The notes beneath the pieces are model-generated. The model was not told the DNA's origin, searched no databases, and saw only the letters and a program-made list of their open reading frames with translations. Below, one piece after another: positions 21,759 to 31,011 of a stretch of DNA of 64,000 nucleotides. Origin of the DNA: Corynebacterium casei LMG S-19264 (GTDB taxonomy: Bacteria; Actinomycetota; Actinomycetes; Mycobacteriales; Mycobacteriaceae); contig NZ_CP004350.1 of assembly GCF_000550785.1 (NCBI RefSeq), forward strand, positions 538,009 to 602,008. The letters run 5' to 3'. The position numbers were made by a program, and so were the translations under genes. Each line of letters opens with the position of its first letter. The stretch's first letter is position 1.

Positions 21759-22439
21759 ATGAAAGATCCCACGCGCATTGATGAAATCCTTCGCGCCGTT
21801 CGCAATGCTTGGGCCGGACAGCCGGATCTCACGCTGCCCACGTTGATGGCAATGGCCGCGAATCAGGGCATCGGGTGGGGTAGCAGTGATGAGGAACTCA
21901 TTGGCTACCTGGAGTCCATCGCTCAGAACTACCCGCCCGAAATCACACCGGACGACCTGGCAGATGGGGGCGGTTTCATGCTCACCATGATGGATAAAGG
22001 TCTTCGCATTTCGCTTGTCGATTCCCACGTGATCGTCCGCAGTCACCCGAGCCATCAAACAGTGGTGTGGGAATTTGATAGTTTCCGCACCACTGGCCCT
22101 GGCTTCCCTCTGGTGATTACCGATACTGCTGGTATTGACCATCGTCTGGGAATCACCGAGCGCATCACCAGCCTTGAGCCAGACTCCAATCGCGCTGACC
22201 TTAAGGGACTCAGCCGGGCTGATATTGGTGATGCCGTCTACGGCATCGTGACCGAAGACGGGCGCACTGTGACGCTATCGCGGCGCTTGGAGGTTTCTTC
22301 CGCTGACCGCCGTAGCCTTGAAGTAAGCCACTATCAGTGGAACCGCGTGATCTCACACGCCCCGCTTATCGTTGAGCTTGCCGGCGGTGAGCTCCTGGAG
22401 CTTGGAACACCGACCAAGGTTCTACTCGCGGAAACTTAA
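21759..22439 (+). CDS. Hypothetical protein divergent from ppc
   Basis: A 226-residue soluble protein from the ATG at 21759 (MKDPTRIDEILRAVRNAWAG), with AAGG 8 nt upstream. The frame stays open to 21639, but that extension overlaps the ppc start and is not supported. The N-terminal 60 residues look helical, including the phrase GIGWGSSDEELI. The rest is predicted mixed sheet (MLTMMDKGLRISLVDSHVIVRS). No catalytic motif was recognised and no function is claimed. A 14-bp hairpin follows the stop. Confidence 0.75.
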   Translation: MKDPTRIDEILRAVRNAWAGQPDLTLPTLMAMAANQGIGWGSSDEELIGYLESIAQNYPPEITPDDLADGGGFMLTMMDKGLRISLVDSHVIVRSHPSHQTVVWEFDSFRTTGPGFPLVITDTAGIDHRLGITERITSLEPDSNRADLKGLSRADIGDAVYGIVTEDGRTVTLSRRLEVSSADRRSLEVSHYQWNRVISHAPLIVELAGGELLELGTPTKVLLAET

Positions 22440-22450
22440 GACATAACGAA

Positions 22451-22482
22451 AGCGCGTTAATGGTTAGGACCATTAACGCGCT
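22451..22482. terminator. Bidirectional hairpin between convergent genes
   Basis: AGCGCGTTAATGGT (22451-22464) and ACCATTAACGCGCT (22469-22482) form a perfect 14-bp stem with a TAGG tetraloop, between the 21759 gene and the AmaP-like gene. T-tails are poor, but the stem strength and position indicate termination on both strands. Confidence 0.75.
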
Positions 22483-22495
22483 TAATGTATTCGTA

Positions 22496-23053
22496 TTACT
22501 TGCCTACTTTATCGAAGTGCAGGTTATAGACCGTCTGCACATCAGCATCGGGGAAAGCTGCCCGGAAATCTGACTCGGATTCCTCAACAAGTCGGCGAAC
22601 TTCCGATAGCTCAGTCGAGGCATTCGCCAAGACCGTAAAGGTGATGGTCTGTTGCTTTTCCAGAATCGCGACCTTGCTCTTGGCGCTTTCAATGCCTGGC
22701 TGCTTTGCCAATGACTGCGCAATGCCTTGCCCGGCAGCGTTGAACATGGTCTTGATGGTGCCATTGTCATCGCTGACCGCGGATTCCACACCGTTGAAGC
22801 GGTAGGTGCGCACATTGGCAATGGCCATCCAGATGCCGAAGAACAACGCCAGGATGCCCGTCGCAATCAGGACGTAGATGTACCAGCTTTGCTCTGGCAC
22901 AGCGGCCCACACGTCATGCTGGACCCACTCGGCGAGGTAGTTCGCGAATTCCACGTTGAAGTACATCAGAACTGGCCATACACCGAGCACGATCAGGATG
23001 AGCGCCAGCAGGATGAAGATTGTGCGGTCGATACCGCGTAATGCCTTAGACAT
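22496..23053 (-). CDS. AmaP-like alkaline-shock membrane anchor protein
   Basis: A 185-residue protein with two N-terminal membrane segments (about residues 10-32 and 57-79) and a cytoplasmic C-terminal domain. This is the architecture of AmaP, the membrane anchor of Asp23 in Gram-positive bacteria. It is the last gene of the Asp23 operon and overlaps the gene before it by 8 nt. A role in tethering the Asp23-type proteins of this operon to the membrane is inferred from layout and neighbours, since sequence identity could not be measured. Confidence 0.7.
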   Translation of the reverse strand: MSKALRGIDRTIFILLALILIVLGVWPVLMYFNVEFANYLAEWVQHDVWAAVPEQSWYIYVLIATGILALFFGIWMAIANVRTYRFNGVESAVSDDNGTIKTMFNAAGQGIAQSLAKQPGIESAKSKVAILEKQQTITFTVLANASTELSEVRRLVEESESDFRAAFPDADVQTVYNLHFDKVGK

Positions 23054-23930
23054 TGTTTCCCAACTCCTGCTTCTTTTCTACTTCGACGTACACATCAACC
23101 GTGGTGCCAAGCTCCTTCAAAGAGTGCTTCACACTATCAGTAACGCGCTGCGCCAGCATCGGATCATTAACGTCGCCAGAGATGGTCACCTCAACTTTGA
23201 GGCCCTTCTTGGTGTTTCCTGTCGTGCGGGTCTGCGCTGTGCTCACACCTGGCAAACGCCGTGCGGTGGCACTGACCAAACGCGCAATATCAACGGGGCG
23301 AATCCACATAGCAGCCGTTGTGCCCTGACCAGCTTCCACAGCAGGGGAAGGGCCAACTGGGACATGCGTCATCCGTCCGCGACGCACCGAAATGAGGAAG
23401 AACAACAAACCCACAACAATGGAACCAATACCAGCCCACACCATCCACATTGGGAGTGGAGGAGTGCCAATCAACTCAAAGACCGGCGCTGTCCACAGCT
23501 CACGCGTGGATTCGGAATACGTCACCCACATATCGCGCCACGCCACACACGCCAGTGCGATGAGCGCTAGGCCCAACAAGATGGCAAGCCAACGAACTGG
23601 CGGGGACAAACGCGGCTGCTTAGAAGTAAAAGCCGGGGCGGAACCCTCCAACGTCGTGTGCGCAGCCGTGACATAGCCATCCGCTGAGGTTCGCGCGGTA
23701 GTCTTGTTCTGCGGTTCCGTCACAGACAACGTCGTCTCCGGCTCAGCCGGTTCAACCGTTTCAGTTGGCCCGGTCGATTCAGTCGGCTCAACCTGCTGTG
23801 GTTCCTGCGCAGACGGTACTTCGACTTTGGGAGTCACTGCGGTCGGAGTGTCATCGGCAGGCTGCTGTGCAACAGACTTGAACTCTACGGTTTCAAACGA
23901 TGACTTCTTGCTCGATGACTTATCACTCAT
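23046..23930 (-). CDS. DUF6286-like membrane protein of the Asp23 operon
   Basis: From the ATG at 23930 (MSDKSSSKK) the protein has 294 residues. An N-terminal acidic, Pro/Glu/Thr-rich tail of about 100 residues is followed by two membrane segments (about 116-134 and 162-182). A C-terminal domain follows (VDIARLVSATARRLPGVSTAQTRT and KVEVTISGDVNDPMLAQRV) that has the Asp23-like pattern of strands used in DUF6286 proteins. Its start overlaps the preceding Asp23 gene by 8 nt and its end overlaps the AmaP-like gene by 8 nt. Upstream in-frame codons to 24086 are rejected as coding. Confidence 0.7.
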   Translation of the reverse strand: MSDKSSSKKSSFETVEFKSVAQQPADDTPTAVTPKVEVPSAQEPQQVEPTESTGPTETVEPAEPETTLSVTEPQNKTTARTSADGYVTAAHTTLEGSAPAFTSKQPRLSPPVRWLAILLGLALIALACVAWRDMWVTYSESTRELWTAPVFELIGTPPLPMWMVWAGIGSIVVGLLFFLISVRRGRMTHVPVGPSPAVEAGQGTTAAMWIRPVDIARLVSATARRLPGVSTAQTRTTGNTKKGLKVEVTISGDVNDPMLAQRVTDSVKHSLKELGTTVDVYVEVEKKQELGNNV

Positions 23931-24840
23931 GACCGAACTCCGTTCCCATCGTCGGCCTAATTTCTGGCTTGCGCACCTCAACCGGGTGAACCTCAATATG
24001 GCGAAGCTGCACTGGCTTTGGTGCGAAGACGCGCGAAGGCTCAGGATTAGCGGACTCCACATGAATCTCGCGCAAAGGCTGCTCATCCGGAACGTCTATT
24101 TGCTTCAGCTCACGCTCATCTGGAACGTGAACATCCTGCAAGTGCAGCTCGCGTGGGTTGGACTTAGGCACGTAAACCTCCTCCAAACGTGGGTTGACCT
24201 CACCGCTTGGGCGAATCTCAACTTCTTTTGGCGTCTCAACAGACCGAACTTCCACCGGCGCTGCGGAATTTACTGGACGCAACTGCTTCGGCGCAGGCGT
24301 AGCCACTGATTCCGCTCGTGTTCTATCAGTCCACTCAGCGGCATCAAATCGATGCACATTCGTGGAAGAGGAACGTGTGACCGGATGGTTGACCTTCGTT
24401 GGTGAGACCGCCGGAATTGAAGCATGGAAATTCACCGGCGCTGCCGCCGCAGAATTGCTGACGCGGTTTCCTGGCTCCAAGTGGCCAACGGTGACGTTGA
24501 CACGCGTGGTGGAGTATCCAGTGAACTGCGCAATCGCGGAAATGATCGCCGCACGGGTCTGTGCTGCAACCTGAGTAACCGGCGAAGGCCATGCCACCGC
24601 GATGGTGGATTCCACAGCCGTCATCCGGGCATCTGGATCGGATTGCACAATGCTGCGTGGGTATCCACGGCCGCCGATGCCGGCCAGCTTGGAATCAATC
24701 GTGACAGTGCCGGGAACGGCCTTGATAGCCTGGGCAACAATGCGTTCTAACGTGCGGACGCTGATCTCTGTGGTGCCCGGGGCGTTAGCAACATGGACAC
24801 CACCAGCATCCGCCTGGGGTGCGTGTGGTGTGATAGTCAT
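23923..24840 (-). CDS. Asp23/Gls24-family protein with a C-terminal repeat tail
   Basis: A 305-residue protein. Residues about 22-120 form an Asp23/Gls24 domain (ISVRTLERIVAQAIKAVPG, then TRVNVTVGHLEP). The remaining 180 residues are low-complexity. From about residue 215 they carry loosely repeated units of 11-14 residues built on the pattern L-x-x-I/V-x-V-P: RLEEVYVP, LHLQDVHVP, LKQIDVP, LREIHV, LRHIEVHP. Such a tail is not usual for Asp23. It could be an extended binding or oligomerisation region (inference). It is coupled by 1 nt to the 63-residue gene upstream. Confidence 0.8.
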   Translation of the reverse strand: MTITPHAPQADAGGVHVANAPGTTEISVRTLERIVAQAIKAVPGTVTIDSKLAGIGGRGYPRSIVQSDPDARMTAVESTIAVAWPSPVTQVAAQTRAAIISAIAQFTGYSTTRVNVTVGHLEPGNRVSNSAAAAPVNFHASIPAVSPTKVNHPVTRSSSTNVHRFDAAEWTDRTRAESVATPAPKQLRPVNSAAPVEVRSVETPKEVEIRPSGEVNPRLEEVYVPKSNPRELHLQDVHVPDERELKQIDVPDEQPLREIHVESANPEPSRVFAPKPVQLRHIEVHPVEVRKPEIRPTMGTEFGHE

Positions 24841-25031
24841 TAGCCGCGGCCTTTACCTACGACGTTGTTCCAGATTTCACCCAGGTTGATGCGGCCATCA
24901 AAGTGCGCGCCGATTACACCACCGACGGCGCCGAGAATGACAGCCAGGAAGAACAATGGCCAGGCGTTAGTCATAATGGCAATCGCTAAAATAATGCCCA
25001 GTGCGACGCCAATATAGGTGTAGTTCTTCAT
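24840..25031 (-). CDS. Small membrane protein of the Asp23 operon (DUF2273-like)
   Basis: A 63-residue protein with two predicted membrane helices (about residues 6-22 and 25-43) and a polar tail INLGEIWNNVVGKGRG. DUF2273-type small membrane proteins commonly sit beside Asp23 and AmaP genes. The ribosome-binding site AAGGAG lies before the ATG, and the stop overlaps the next start (TAATG). A function is not established. Confidence 0.75.
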   Translation of the reverse strand: MKNYTYIGVALGIILAIAIMTNAWPLFFLAVILGAVGGVIGAHFDGRINLGEIWNNVVGKGRG

Positions 25032-25072
25032 AAGAACTCCTTCGCTATGTGGATTTAAAAAATCTTTAAAAA

Positions 25073-25423
25073 TTACGCGCTCGTGCCTGAAATGGCGTCG
25101 GCAAAGATGACATCGACGCGAGTTAACTCAGGGCAGGCAGAGAGTGCTGCGCCCCGAATCTCTGCGCCCAGCTCGTGCAGTACCTTCTCCGCGGAGACAT
25201 CCACAACCACATGGATTTCAATCACGGTGTCTTCACGCGGGGAAGGCTTCCGAAGGCCGGTGACTCGATCCCCAGCGAACAGCAGTGAAACCTCACCGAA
25301 CGAGCCCGCAGACAATCCGCCGACGCCGTTCAAGGCGAGCACTTCATCACGAATGCGCTGCGCCGTCGCTAAATCAAGCACGAAGCGAGAGTCCTGAGGA
25401 CGTGCTGTACGGGGTGATGTCAT
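25073..25423 (-). CDS. Small Asp23-like protein
   Basis: A 116-residue soluble protein whose pattern (ATAQRIRDEVLALNGVGGLSAG...VIEIHVVVDVSAEKVLHELGAEIRGA...LTRVDVIFADA) is a compact version of the Asp23/Gls24 domain. It is the second gene of the operon, 48 nt after the larger Asp23 gene. It may pair with the other Asp23 proteins in a membrane-associated complex (inference). Confidence 0.75.
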   Translation of the reverse strand: MTSPRTARPQDSRFVLDLATAQRIRDEVLALNGVGGLSAGSFGEVSLLFAGDRVTGLRKPSPREDTVIEIHVVVDVSAEKVLHELGAEIRGAALSACPELTRVDVIFADAISGTSA

Positions 25424-25471
25424 AAACCGAGACTTCCGTTTCTATTCTCTAGTTAGGACTGAAGGTGCTAA

Positions 25472-26035
25472 CTAGAAGTGGTTGATAGCAGGGGTCTGCT
25501 GGGATGCAACCGCTGCGTTGTTGTTCTCAGACTCGTCCTGGGAGTCCTCGACCTTTTCATTAGGCAGCTTCACGTCGTGGACAACAACGTCCACGCGATC
25601 GACCTCAAGGCCGGTCATGCGCTCAATAGCGTTGATGGTGTTGCGACGGATGGCCTCAGCCAGCTCGTGGATTGCCACACCGTACTCAGCGATGATCGCG
25701 ACCTCGATGGAAGCCACACCCTCAGCAACGGTTACGGAAACGCCCTGGCGTACATCTTCATTGCCGCCGAAGGATTCGCGGATGGTGCCCACCAGACGAG
25801 CGCCGCCGCCACCGAGTGCTGCAACACCAGATACTTCACGTGCTGCGATGCCGGCAATCTTGGAAACGACAGCATTATCGATGGTGGTGGTACCGAACTC
25901 GGTCTCCAAGTTCTCATTGACCTTGCGTGGGGTCTCTACTGCGTCGGTGGTTGCAGCGCCGGTTGCCCCAGCAACGGTCTTTGGGGTTGGGTTTTCTTCA
26001 CCAAAGAAGTTGTTGTCATTATTATTGTCAGCCAT
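25472..26035 (-). CDS. Asp23/Gls24-family envelope stress protein
   Basis: A 187-residue protein and the best Asp23 match of the operon. The domain spans about residues 45-155 (TTTIDNAVVSKIAGIAAREVSGVAALGG, then VSVTVAEGVASIEVAIIAEYG and MTGLEVDRVDVVVHDVKLP). Asn- and acid-rich tails flank it. It is the first gene of the operon, transcribed away from rpsJ. Asp23 proteins are abundant, membrane-tethered proteins induced by alkaline or cell-wall stress in other Gram-positives (known). The promoter was not identified with confidence. Confidence 0.9.
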   Translation of the reverse strand: MADNNNDNNFFGEENPTPKTVAGATGAATTDAVETPRKVNENLETEFGTTTIDNAVVSKIAGIAAREVSGVAALGGGGARLVGTIRESFGGNEDVRQGVSVTVAEGVASIEVAIIAEYGVAIHELAEAIRRNTINAIERMTGLEVDRVDVVVHDVKLPNEKVEDSQDESENNNAAVASQQTPAINHF

Positions 26036-26299
26036 GATATTTCACTCGCTTTCATTGGATACTTAGGAAATTTCAGTGTGGCGCCTCATAGGCAAAGGCG
26101 AACGTAATAAAGCCTACGCAAAATTCAATTGCCGGGCGCCCGAGTGCGACGATCGTTAACGAACGTCAACATAACTGTTATAGAAAGATTTTCTGCCAAC
26201 ATATTCAGCGCTGAAGTGTTGTCGCGTTGCAGAGTCGCAGTGTTGCGGCACCTGCCGATGCGTCCCGAAAGTGAAATTCCTAACGTTTTGAAAAAGGGT

Positions 26300-26328
26300 T
26301 TGGAAAATGCCCCGCAGCATGCTTAAAT
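26300..26328 (+). promoter_or_regulatory. Candidate S10 operon promoter
   Basis: TTGGAA (26300-26305), a 17-nt spacer and TTAAAT (26323-26328). This is the best match in the gap and points to rpsJ. An overlapping TACATA could be an alternative -10. Confidence 0.45.
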
Positions 26329-26515
26329 ACATAGGTTGCCTTAACACGTCGTGAGGCGCACGGATTAACTGTGCAAAACGCGGCGCTGGTGAGGCGAACA
26401 TGACACCTTCGATGTCAGTGCGAAAGCACAACGACGGGAAGGCTGGTTCATCGGGCGATGTCCGCGCATAAGCAGAGGCAACCCGAGATGCCAGACCGGA
26501 GAAGGAGCATGGCAA

Positions 26516-26563
26516 ATGAACAGCGGCAGTATACGTAAGGGATTTTTTGCGTGCCACGTGTAA
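26516..26563 (+). CDS. Possible 15-residue leader peptide upstream of rpsJ
   Basis: ATG at 26516 with AAGGAG 8 nt upstream opens a frame of 15 codons (MNSGSIRKGFFACHV) ending in TAA. A GGGATTTTTTGCG tract lies inside it. The good ribosome-binding site is the only support; a leader or attenuator role is speculative. Confidence 0.25.
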   Translation: MNSGSIRKGFFACHV

Positions 26564-26793
26564 TGCGTGACCACACCATCCCCTTCCGGATTTTGGCTCA
26601 TTATGAACCACTACTGTGCCTGCGATTTTGTCAGGCTGCAGCAGCTGTTATGTAAGTCAGAATCAAACTGGCGTTGCGACCAGGCTCTTTGCCCGGACAA
26701 CGTTATAGAGAACATCGAGAAGCAATTTCCCACCGCTTCGCGCCCCGGATAAGCCGGGAATGTGAAAGTGGGGAAGCGAGGAAGAGGATAAGC

Positions 26794-27099
26794 GTGGCGG
26801 GACAAAAAATCCGCATTAGGCTGAAGGCCTACGATCACGAGACAATCGACGCTTCTGCAAAGAAGATCGTTGAGACGGTAACCCGCACGGGTGCTCGTGT
26901 TGTCGGCCCGGTGCCACTACCGACCGAGAAGAACGTATACGCCGTTATTCGTTCTCCACACAAGTACAAGGACTCTCGCGAGCACTTCGAGATGCGCACC
27001 CACAAGCGCCTCATCGACATTCTCGACCCAACCCCGAAGACCGTTGACGCTCTTATGCGCATCGATCTTCCGGCAAGTGTCGACGTCAATATCCAGTGA
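26794..27099 (+). CDS. rpsJ: 30S ribosomal protein S10
   Basis: The 101-residue S10 (also NusE, a transcription antitermination factor) starts at the GTG at 26794 ([16 protein letters not shown]), with AGAGGA 5 nt upstream. The length is the usual one. [20 protein letters not shown] and [10 protein letters not shown] are diagnostic. It is the first gene of the S10 operon. Confidence 0.98.
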   Translation: MAGQKIRIRLKAYDHETIDASAKKIVETVTRTGARVVGPVPLPTEKNVYAVIRSPHKYKDSREHFEMRTHKRLIDILDPTPKTVDALMRIDLPASVDVNIQ

Positions 27100-27131
27100 T
27101 CGACGAATAAAACTTTGGTGGAGAAATAATA

Positions 27132-27785
27132 ATGACTAACGAGATCAAGGGCATTCTGGGCAAGAAGCTCGGCATGACTCAGGTCTTTGACGAGGAGAAC
27201 CGCGTAGTACCGGTAACCGTCGTCGAGGCTGGGCCATGCGTTGTGACCCAGATTCGCACCGTAGAAACCGATGGCTACAACGCCATCCAGATCGCCTTTG
27301 GCGAGATCGACCCACGCAAGGCAAACAAGCCAGCATCCGGCCACTTCAAGAAGGCTGGTGTAACCCCACGTCGCCACGTAGCAGAAATCCGCATGGATGA
27401 TGTCTCTGCTTACGAAATCGGCCAGGACGTCACCGTTGAAATCTTCGAGGGCAGCACCTTCGTTGACGTCACCGGTACTTCCAAGGGTCACGGCTACGCT
27501 GGTGCTATGAAGCGCCACGGCTTCGCTGGCCAGGGCGCTGCTCACGGTAACCAGGCTGCTCACCGCCGCGTCGGTGGCATTGGCGGCGCTGCTACCCCAG
27601 GCCGCGTCTTCAAGGGCAAGCGCATGGCTGGCCGCATGGGTTCCGATCGCGTAACCACGCAGAACCTTAAGATTCAGAAGATCGATGCCGAGTCCAACCT
27701 GCTGCTCATCAAGGGTGCTATCCCTGGTGTTCGCGGTGGCCTCGTCACCGTCAAGACCGCAGTGAAGGGCGGTGCACACGCATGA
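27132..27785 (+). CDS. rplC: 50S ribosomal protein L3
   Basis: The 217-residue L3 nucleates 50S assembly near the peptidyl transferase centre. [18 protein letters not shown] at the N-terminus and the central [19 protein letters not shown] loop are typical. The last codons overlap the rplD start by 4 nt (ATGA), giving translational coupling. Confidence 0.98.
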   Translation: MTNEIKGILGKKLGMTQVFDEENRVVPVTVVEAGPCVVTQIRTVETDGYNAIQIAFGEIDPRKANKPASGHFKKAGVTPRRHVAEIRMDDVSAYEIGQDVTVEIFEGSTFVDVTGTSKGHGYAGAMKRHGFAGQGAAHGNQAAHRRVGGIGGAATPGRVFKGKRMAGRMGSDRVTTQNLKIQKIDAESNLLLIKGAIPGVRGGLVTVKTAVKGGAHA

Positions 27786-28447
27786 GCAACCTTAAGCTAG
27801 ACGTCAAGACTGCTGAGGGTAAGACCAATGGCTCAGTCGAGTTGCCGGCCGAGATCTTTGACGCAGAGGTGTCCATCGCTTTGATGCACCAGGTCGTCAA
27901 CGCTCAGCTTGCTGCTGCTCGTCAGGGCACGCACTCGACCAAGACCCGTGGAGAGGTTCGCGGCGGTGGCCGTAAGCCTTTCCGTCAGAAGGGCACCGGT
28001 CGCGCACGTCAGGGCTCCATCCGCGCTCCGCACTACACCGGCGGCGGCGTTGTACACGGCCCTAAGCCACGCGACTACGCACAGCGCACCCCAAAGAAGA
28101 TGATCAAGGCTGCTCTCTTCGGTGCACTGTCTGACCGTGCTCGCAACGAGCGCATCCACGTAATCGAAGAATTGGTAGCGGGCCAGACCCCATCTACCAA
28201 GTCTGCTAAGGCATTCATCGAGAGCCTGACCGACCGCAAGACTGTCTTGCTGGTTGTCGGCCGCGAAGACTTGAATGCTCGCCGCAGCGCCAACAACCTG
28301 TCTAACGTTCACATTCTGGACGCTGGTCAGCTGAACACCTACGACGTTCTCAACGCTGATGACGTTGTGTTCTCTGTTGAGGCTCTGCACTCCTTCATCA
28401 ACCGCGCAGGCGGCAAGGATGAGGCTAAGGAGGCCAACAATGTCTAA
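27782..28447 (+). CDS. rplD: 50S ribosomal protein L4
   Basis: The 221-residue L4 lines the peptide exit tunnel. [20 protein letters not shown] is the extended tunnel loop. In other bacteria L4 represses its own S10 operon (known); whether it does so here is unknown, but the leader is long enough. It overlaps rplC by 4 nt and rplW by 8 nt. Confidence 0.98.
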   Translation: MSNLKLDVKTAEGKTNGSVELPAEIFDAEVSIALMHQVVNAQLAAARQGTHSTKTRGEVRGGGRKPFRQKGTGRARQGSIRAPHYTGGGVVHGPKPRDYAQRTPKKMIKAALFGALSDRARNERIHVIEELVAGQTPSTKSAKAFIESLTDRKTVLLVVGREDLNARRSANNLSNVHILDAGQLNTYDVLNADDVVFSVEALHSFINRAGGKDEAKEANNV

Positions 28448-28742
28448 GATTGCTAACCCACGCGACATCATCCTGGCACCAGTAGTGTCTGAAAAGTCCT
28501 ACGGTCTGATGGAGCAGAACGTTTACACGTTCTACGTCGCAACGGATTCCAACAAGACCCAGATTAAAGATGCCGTAGAGAAGATCTTCGGCGTGAAGGT
28601 CGACTCCGTTAACACCGTTAACCGTGCAGGTAAGCGTAAGCGCACCCGCACCGGCTACGGCGTACGTAAGTCCACCAAGCGCGCCTACGTGACTCTCCGT
28701 GAAGGCAGCGACTCCATCGACATCTTCGGCGCAAGCGCCTAA
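28440..28742 (+). CDS. rplW: 50S ribosomal protein L23
   Basis: The 100-residue L23 sits at the exit of the peptide tunnel and docks trigger factor and SRP. The ATG at 28440 ([20 protein letters not shown]) is chosen over the longer open frame to 28359 because the conserved sequence begins there and AAGGAGG lies about 6 nt upstream. The start overlaps rplD by 8 nt. Confidence 0.97.
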   Translation: MSKIANPRDIILAPVVSEKSYGLMEQNVYTFYVATDSNKTQIKDAVEKIFGVKVDSVNTVNRAGKRKRTRTGYGVRKSTKRAYVTLREGSDSIDIFGASA

Positions 28743-28770
28743 GAGGAAAGTCGAGAGGTAAGGAATAACT

Positions 28771-29607
28771 ATGGCTATTCGTAAGTACAAGCCGACAACT
28801 CCGGGTCGCCGCCAGAGCTCCGTTTCCATGTTCGAGGAGATCACTCGCTCGACCCCGGAAAAGTCTCTGCTGCGCCCTATTTCCAAGACTGGTGGCCGTA
28901 ACAACTACGGTCGCATCACCACCCGCCACATCGGCGGTGGCCACAAGCGTCGTTACCGCGTGATTGACTTCCGTCGTCACGACAAGGACGGCATCCCGGC
29001 AAAGGTCGCTCACATCGAGTACGACCCAAACCGCACCGCAAACATTGCTTTGCTGCACTACTTCGATGGCGAGAAGCGATACATCATCGCTCCTAAGGGC
29101 CTGAAGCAGGGCACCGTTGTTGAGGCCGGCGCTAACGCCGACATCAAGGTTGGCAACAACCTGCCATTGCGCAACATCCCAACCGGTACCATTATCCATT
29201 CCGTTGAATTGAAGCCTGGCGCTGGTGCAAAGCTTGCACGTTCCGCTGGTTCCTCCATCCAACTGTTGGGTAAGGAAGGCAAGTACGCAGTTCTGCGTAT
29301 GCCATCTTCCGAAATCCGCCGCGTTGACATTCGTTGCCGCGCAACCGTGGGTGAGGTCGGCAACGCTGACCAGATGAACATCCGCTGGGGCAAGGCTGGT
29401 CGTATGCGTTGGAAGGGCGTTCGCCCAACCGTCCGTGGTGTCGTTATGAACCCGGTCGACCACCCACACGGTGGTGGTGAAGGTAAGACCTCTGGTGGTC
29501 GTCACCCTGTGTCCCCTTGGGGCCAGAAAGAGGGTCGTACCCGTAACCCTAACCGTTACTCCAACAACATGATCGTACGACGTCGTCGTCCGAACAAGAA
29601 GCGCTAA
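28771..29607 (+). CDS. rplB: 50S ribosomal protein L2
   Basis: The 278-residue L2 is needed for subunit association and peptidyl transfer. [17 protein letters not shown] and the C-terminal [16 protein letters not shown] segment with its essential His are intact. It lies 28 nt after rplW in the S10 operon. Confidence 0.98.
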   Translation: MAIRKYKPTTPGRRQSSVSMFEEITRSTPEKSLLRPISKTGGRNNYGRITTRHIGGGHKRRYRVIDFRRHDKDGIPAKVAHIEYDPNRTANIALLHYFDGEKRYIIAPKGLKQGTVVEAGANADIKVGNNLPLRNIPTGTIIHSVELKPGAGAKLARSAGSSIQLLGKEGKYAVLRMPSSEIRRVDIRCRATVGEVGNADQMNIRWGKAGRMRWKGVRPTVRGVVMNPVDHPHGGGEGKTSGGRHPVSPWGQKEGRTRNPNRYSNNMIVRRRRPNKKR

Positions 29608-29620
29608 GAGGAGGTAAACA

Positions 29621-29899
29621 ATGCCACGCAGCCTTAAGAAAGGCCCATTCGTAGATGAGCACCTCCTCAACAAGGTGGATGCTCAGAACGAGGCAAACAC
29701 CAAGCAGGTCATCAAGACCTGGTCTCGCCGCTCGACCATTCTCCCTGATTTCATTGGTCACACCTTCGCCGTCCACGACGGTCGTAAGCATGTCCCAGTG
29801 TTCATCGAGGACTCCATGGTCGGCCACAAGCTCGGCGAGTTTGCACCAACCAAGACCTTCAAGGGTCACGTCAAGGAAGATAAGAAGGGACGTCGATAA
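29621..29899 (+). CDS. rpsS: 30S ribosomal protein S19
   Basis: The 92-residue S19 of the 30S head. [15 protein letters not shown] and [15 protein letters not shown] are standard. AGGAGGT 6 nt before the ATG is a near-perfect ribosome-binding site. rplV follows after 3 nt. Confidence 0.98.
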   Translation: MPRSLKKGPFVDEHLLNKVDAQNEANTKQVIKTWSRRSTILPDFIGHTFAVHDGRKHVPVFIEDSMVGHKLGEFAPTKTFKGHVKEDKKGRR

Positions 29900-29902
29900 G
29901 CG

Positions 29903-30265
29903 ATGAGTGAAACCATCACCTCCGCATCCGCAACGGCCCGTTTCGTTCGCGTAACCCCTATGAAGGCACGTCGCGTCATCGATTTGGTCCGCGGCAAGTC
30001 CGTCGCCGAAGCTCTGGCTATCTTGAAGTACGCACCTCAGGGCGCTGCTAAGCCAGTAGCTAAGGTTGTAGCTTCTGCTGCAGCTAACGCTGAGAACAAC
30101 TTCGGTCTGGACCCACGCACCCTGGTCATCTCTGAGGCTTATGCTAACGAGGGTCCAACCATGCGTCGCTTCCAGCCACGCGCCCAGGGCCGTGCATTCA
30201 TGATCCGTAAGCGCACCAGCCACATCACCGTGGTGGTCGAGAGCCAGAAGGAAGGGGCCAAGTAA
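29903..30265 (+). CDS. rplV: 50S ribosomal protein L22
   Basis: The 120-residue L22 contributes the beta-hairpin that narrows the exit tunnel. [20 protein letters not shown] and [12 protein letters not shown] are typical, and the macrolide-related loop looks normal. Its stop overlaps the rpsC start by 1 nt (TAATG). Confidence 0.98.
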   Translation: MSETITSASATARFVRVTPMKARRVIDLVRGKSVAEALAILKYAPQGAAKPVAKVVASAAANAENNFGLDPRTLVISEAYANEGPTMRRFQPRAQGRAFMIRKRTSHITVVVESQKEGAK

Positions 30266-31008
30266 TGGGCCAGAAAATCCATCCTCACGGCCTACGTTTG
30301 GGCATCACTTCCGACTGGAAGACCCACTGGTTTGCCGATAAGGACTACGCAAACTACGTAGCCGAAGACATCAAGATCCGCGAGTACCTGTCCAAGGGCC
30401 TCGAGCGCGCCGGCATCGCCGACGTTGTCATCGAGCGCACCCGCGACCGCGTCCGCGTCGACATTCACACCGCTCGTCCGGGCATCGTGATTGGCCGTCG
30501 TGGCGCTGAGGCTGACCGCATCCGCCGCGAGCTCGAGAAGCTCACCGGCAAGATGGTTGCGCTCAACATCCTCGAGGTCAAGCAGGTCGATGCATCCGCT
30601 AACCTGGTTGCACAGTCCATCGCTGAGCAGCTTGTAAACCGTGTGGCTTTCCGTCGCGCGATGCGCAAGGCTATCCAGGGCGCTATGCGTCAGCCACAGG
30701 TCAAGGGCATCAAGGTTCTGTGCTCCGGCCGTTTGGGCGGCGCAGAAATGTCCCGCACCGAGCGCTACCACGAGGGTCGCGTTCCACTGCACACCCTTCG
30801 CGCTGAGATCGACTACGGCTTTGCAGAAGCACACACCACTTTCGGACGCATCGGCGTCAAGGTGTGGATCTACAAGGGCGACGTAGTCGGTGGCGTGCGC
30901 GAGTCCGAACTGAACGCTCCGTCTCAGGGCCGCAACCGCGGTGACCGTGGCGGCCGTCCACGCCGTGGTGGCCAGCGCCGCCAGCGTGCACAGAAGCAGG
31001 AGGGCTAA
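30265..31008 (+). CDS. rpsC: 30S ribosomal protein S3
   Basis: The 247-residue S3 carries the KH domain ([15 protein letters not shown]) at the mRNA entry channel. The basic C-terminal tail ([20 protein letters not shown]) is longer than in E. coli, as in other actinobacteria. It is coupled to rplV. Confidence 0.98.
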   Translation: MGQKIHPHGLRLGITSDWKTHWFADKDYANYVAEDIKIREYLSKGLERAGIADVVIERTRDRVRVDIHTARPGIVIGRRGAEADRIRRELEKLTGKMVALNILEVKQVDASANLVAQSIAEQLVNRVAFRRAMRKAIQGAMRQPQVKGIKVLCSGRLGGAEMSRTERYHEGRVPLHTLRAEIDYGFAEAHTTFGRIGVKVWIYKGDVVGGVRESELNAPSQGRNRGDRGGRPRRGGQRRQRAQKQEG

Positions 31009-31011
31009 TTC

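Larger units (their letters stand above)
26036..26793. promoter_or_regulatory. Divergent control region between the Asp23 operon and the S10 operon
   Basis: A 758-nt gap. It contains the start region of the Asp23 operon, a good promoter towards rpsJ at 26300 and a possible 15-codon leader ORF at 26516. Nearest rpsJ, a hairpin CCCGG-ATAAG-CCGGG (about 26743-26757) is enclosed by a possible CGCTTC/GAAGCG stem. The predicted S10 leader is therefore long (about 460 nt), as is common where a ribosomal protein regulates its own operon. No longer gene was credible. Confidence 0.6.

Noticed and set aside
25478..26107. A 209-codon plus-strand frame over the Asp23 gene
   Set aside because: It is antisense to a well-supported Asp23 gene and has no recognisable features.
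26036..26793. Longer coding frames in the gap between the Asp23 operon and rpsJ (for example 26156-26611 on the minus strand)
   Set aside because: No ribosome-binding site, no composition like neighbours and a position over the likely S10 promoter and leader.
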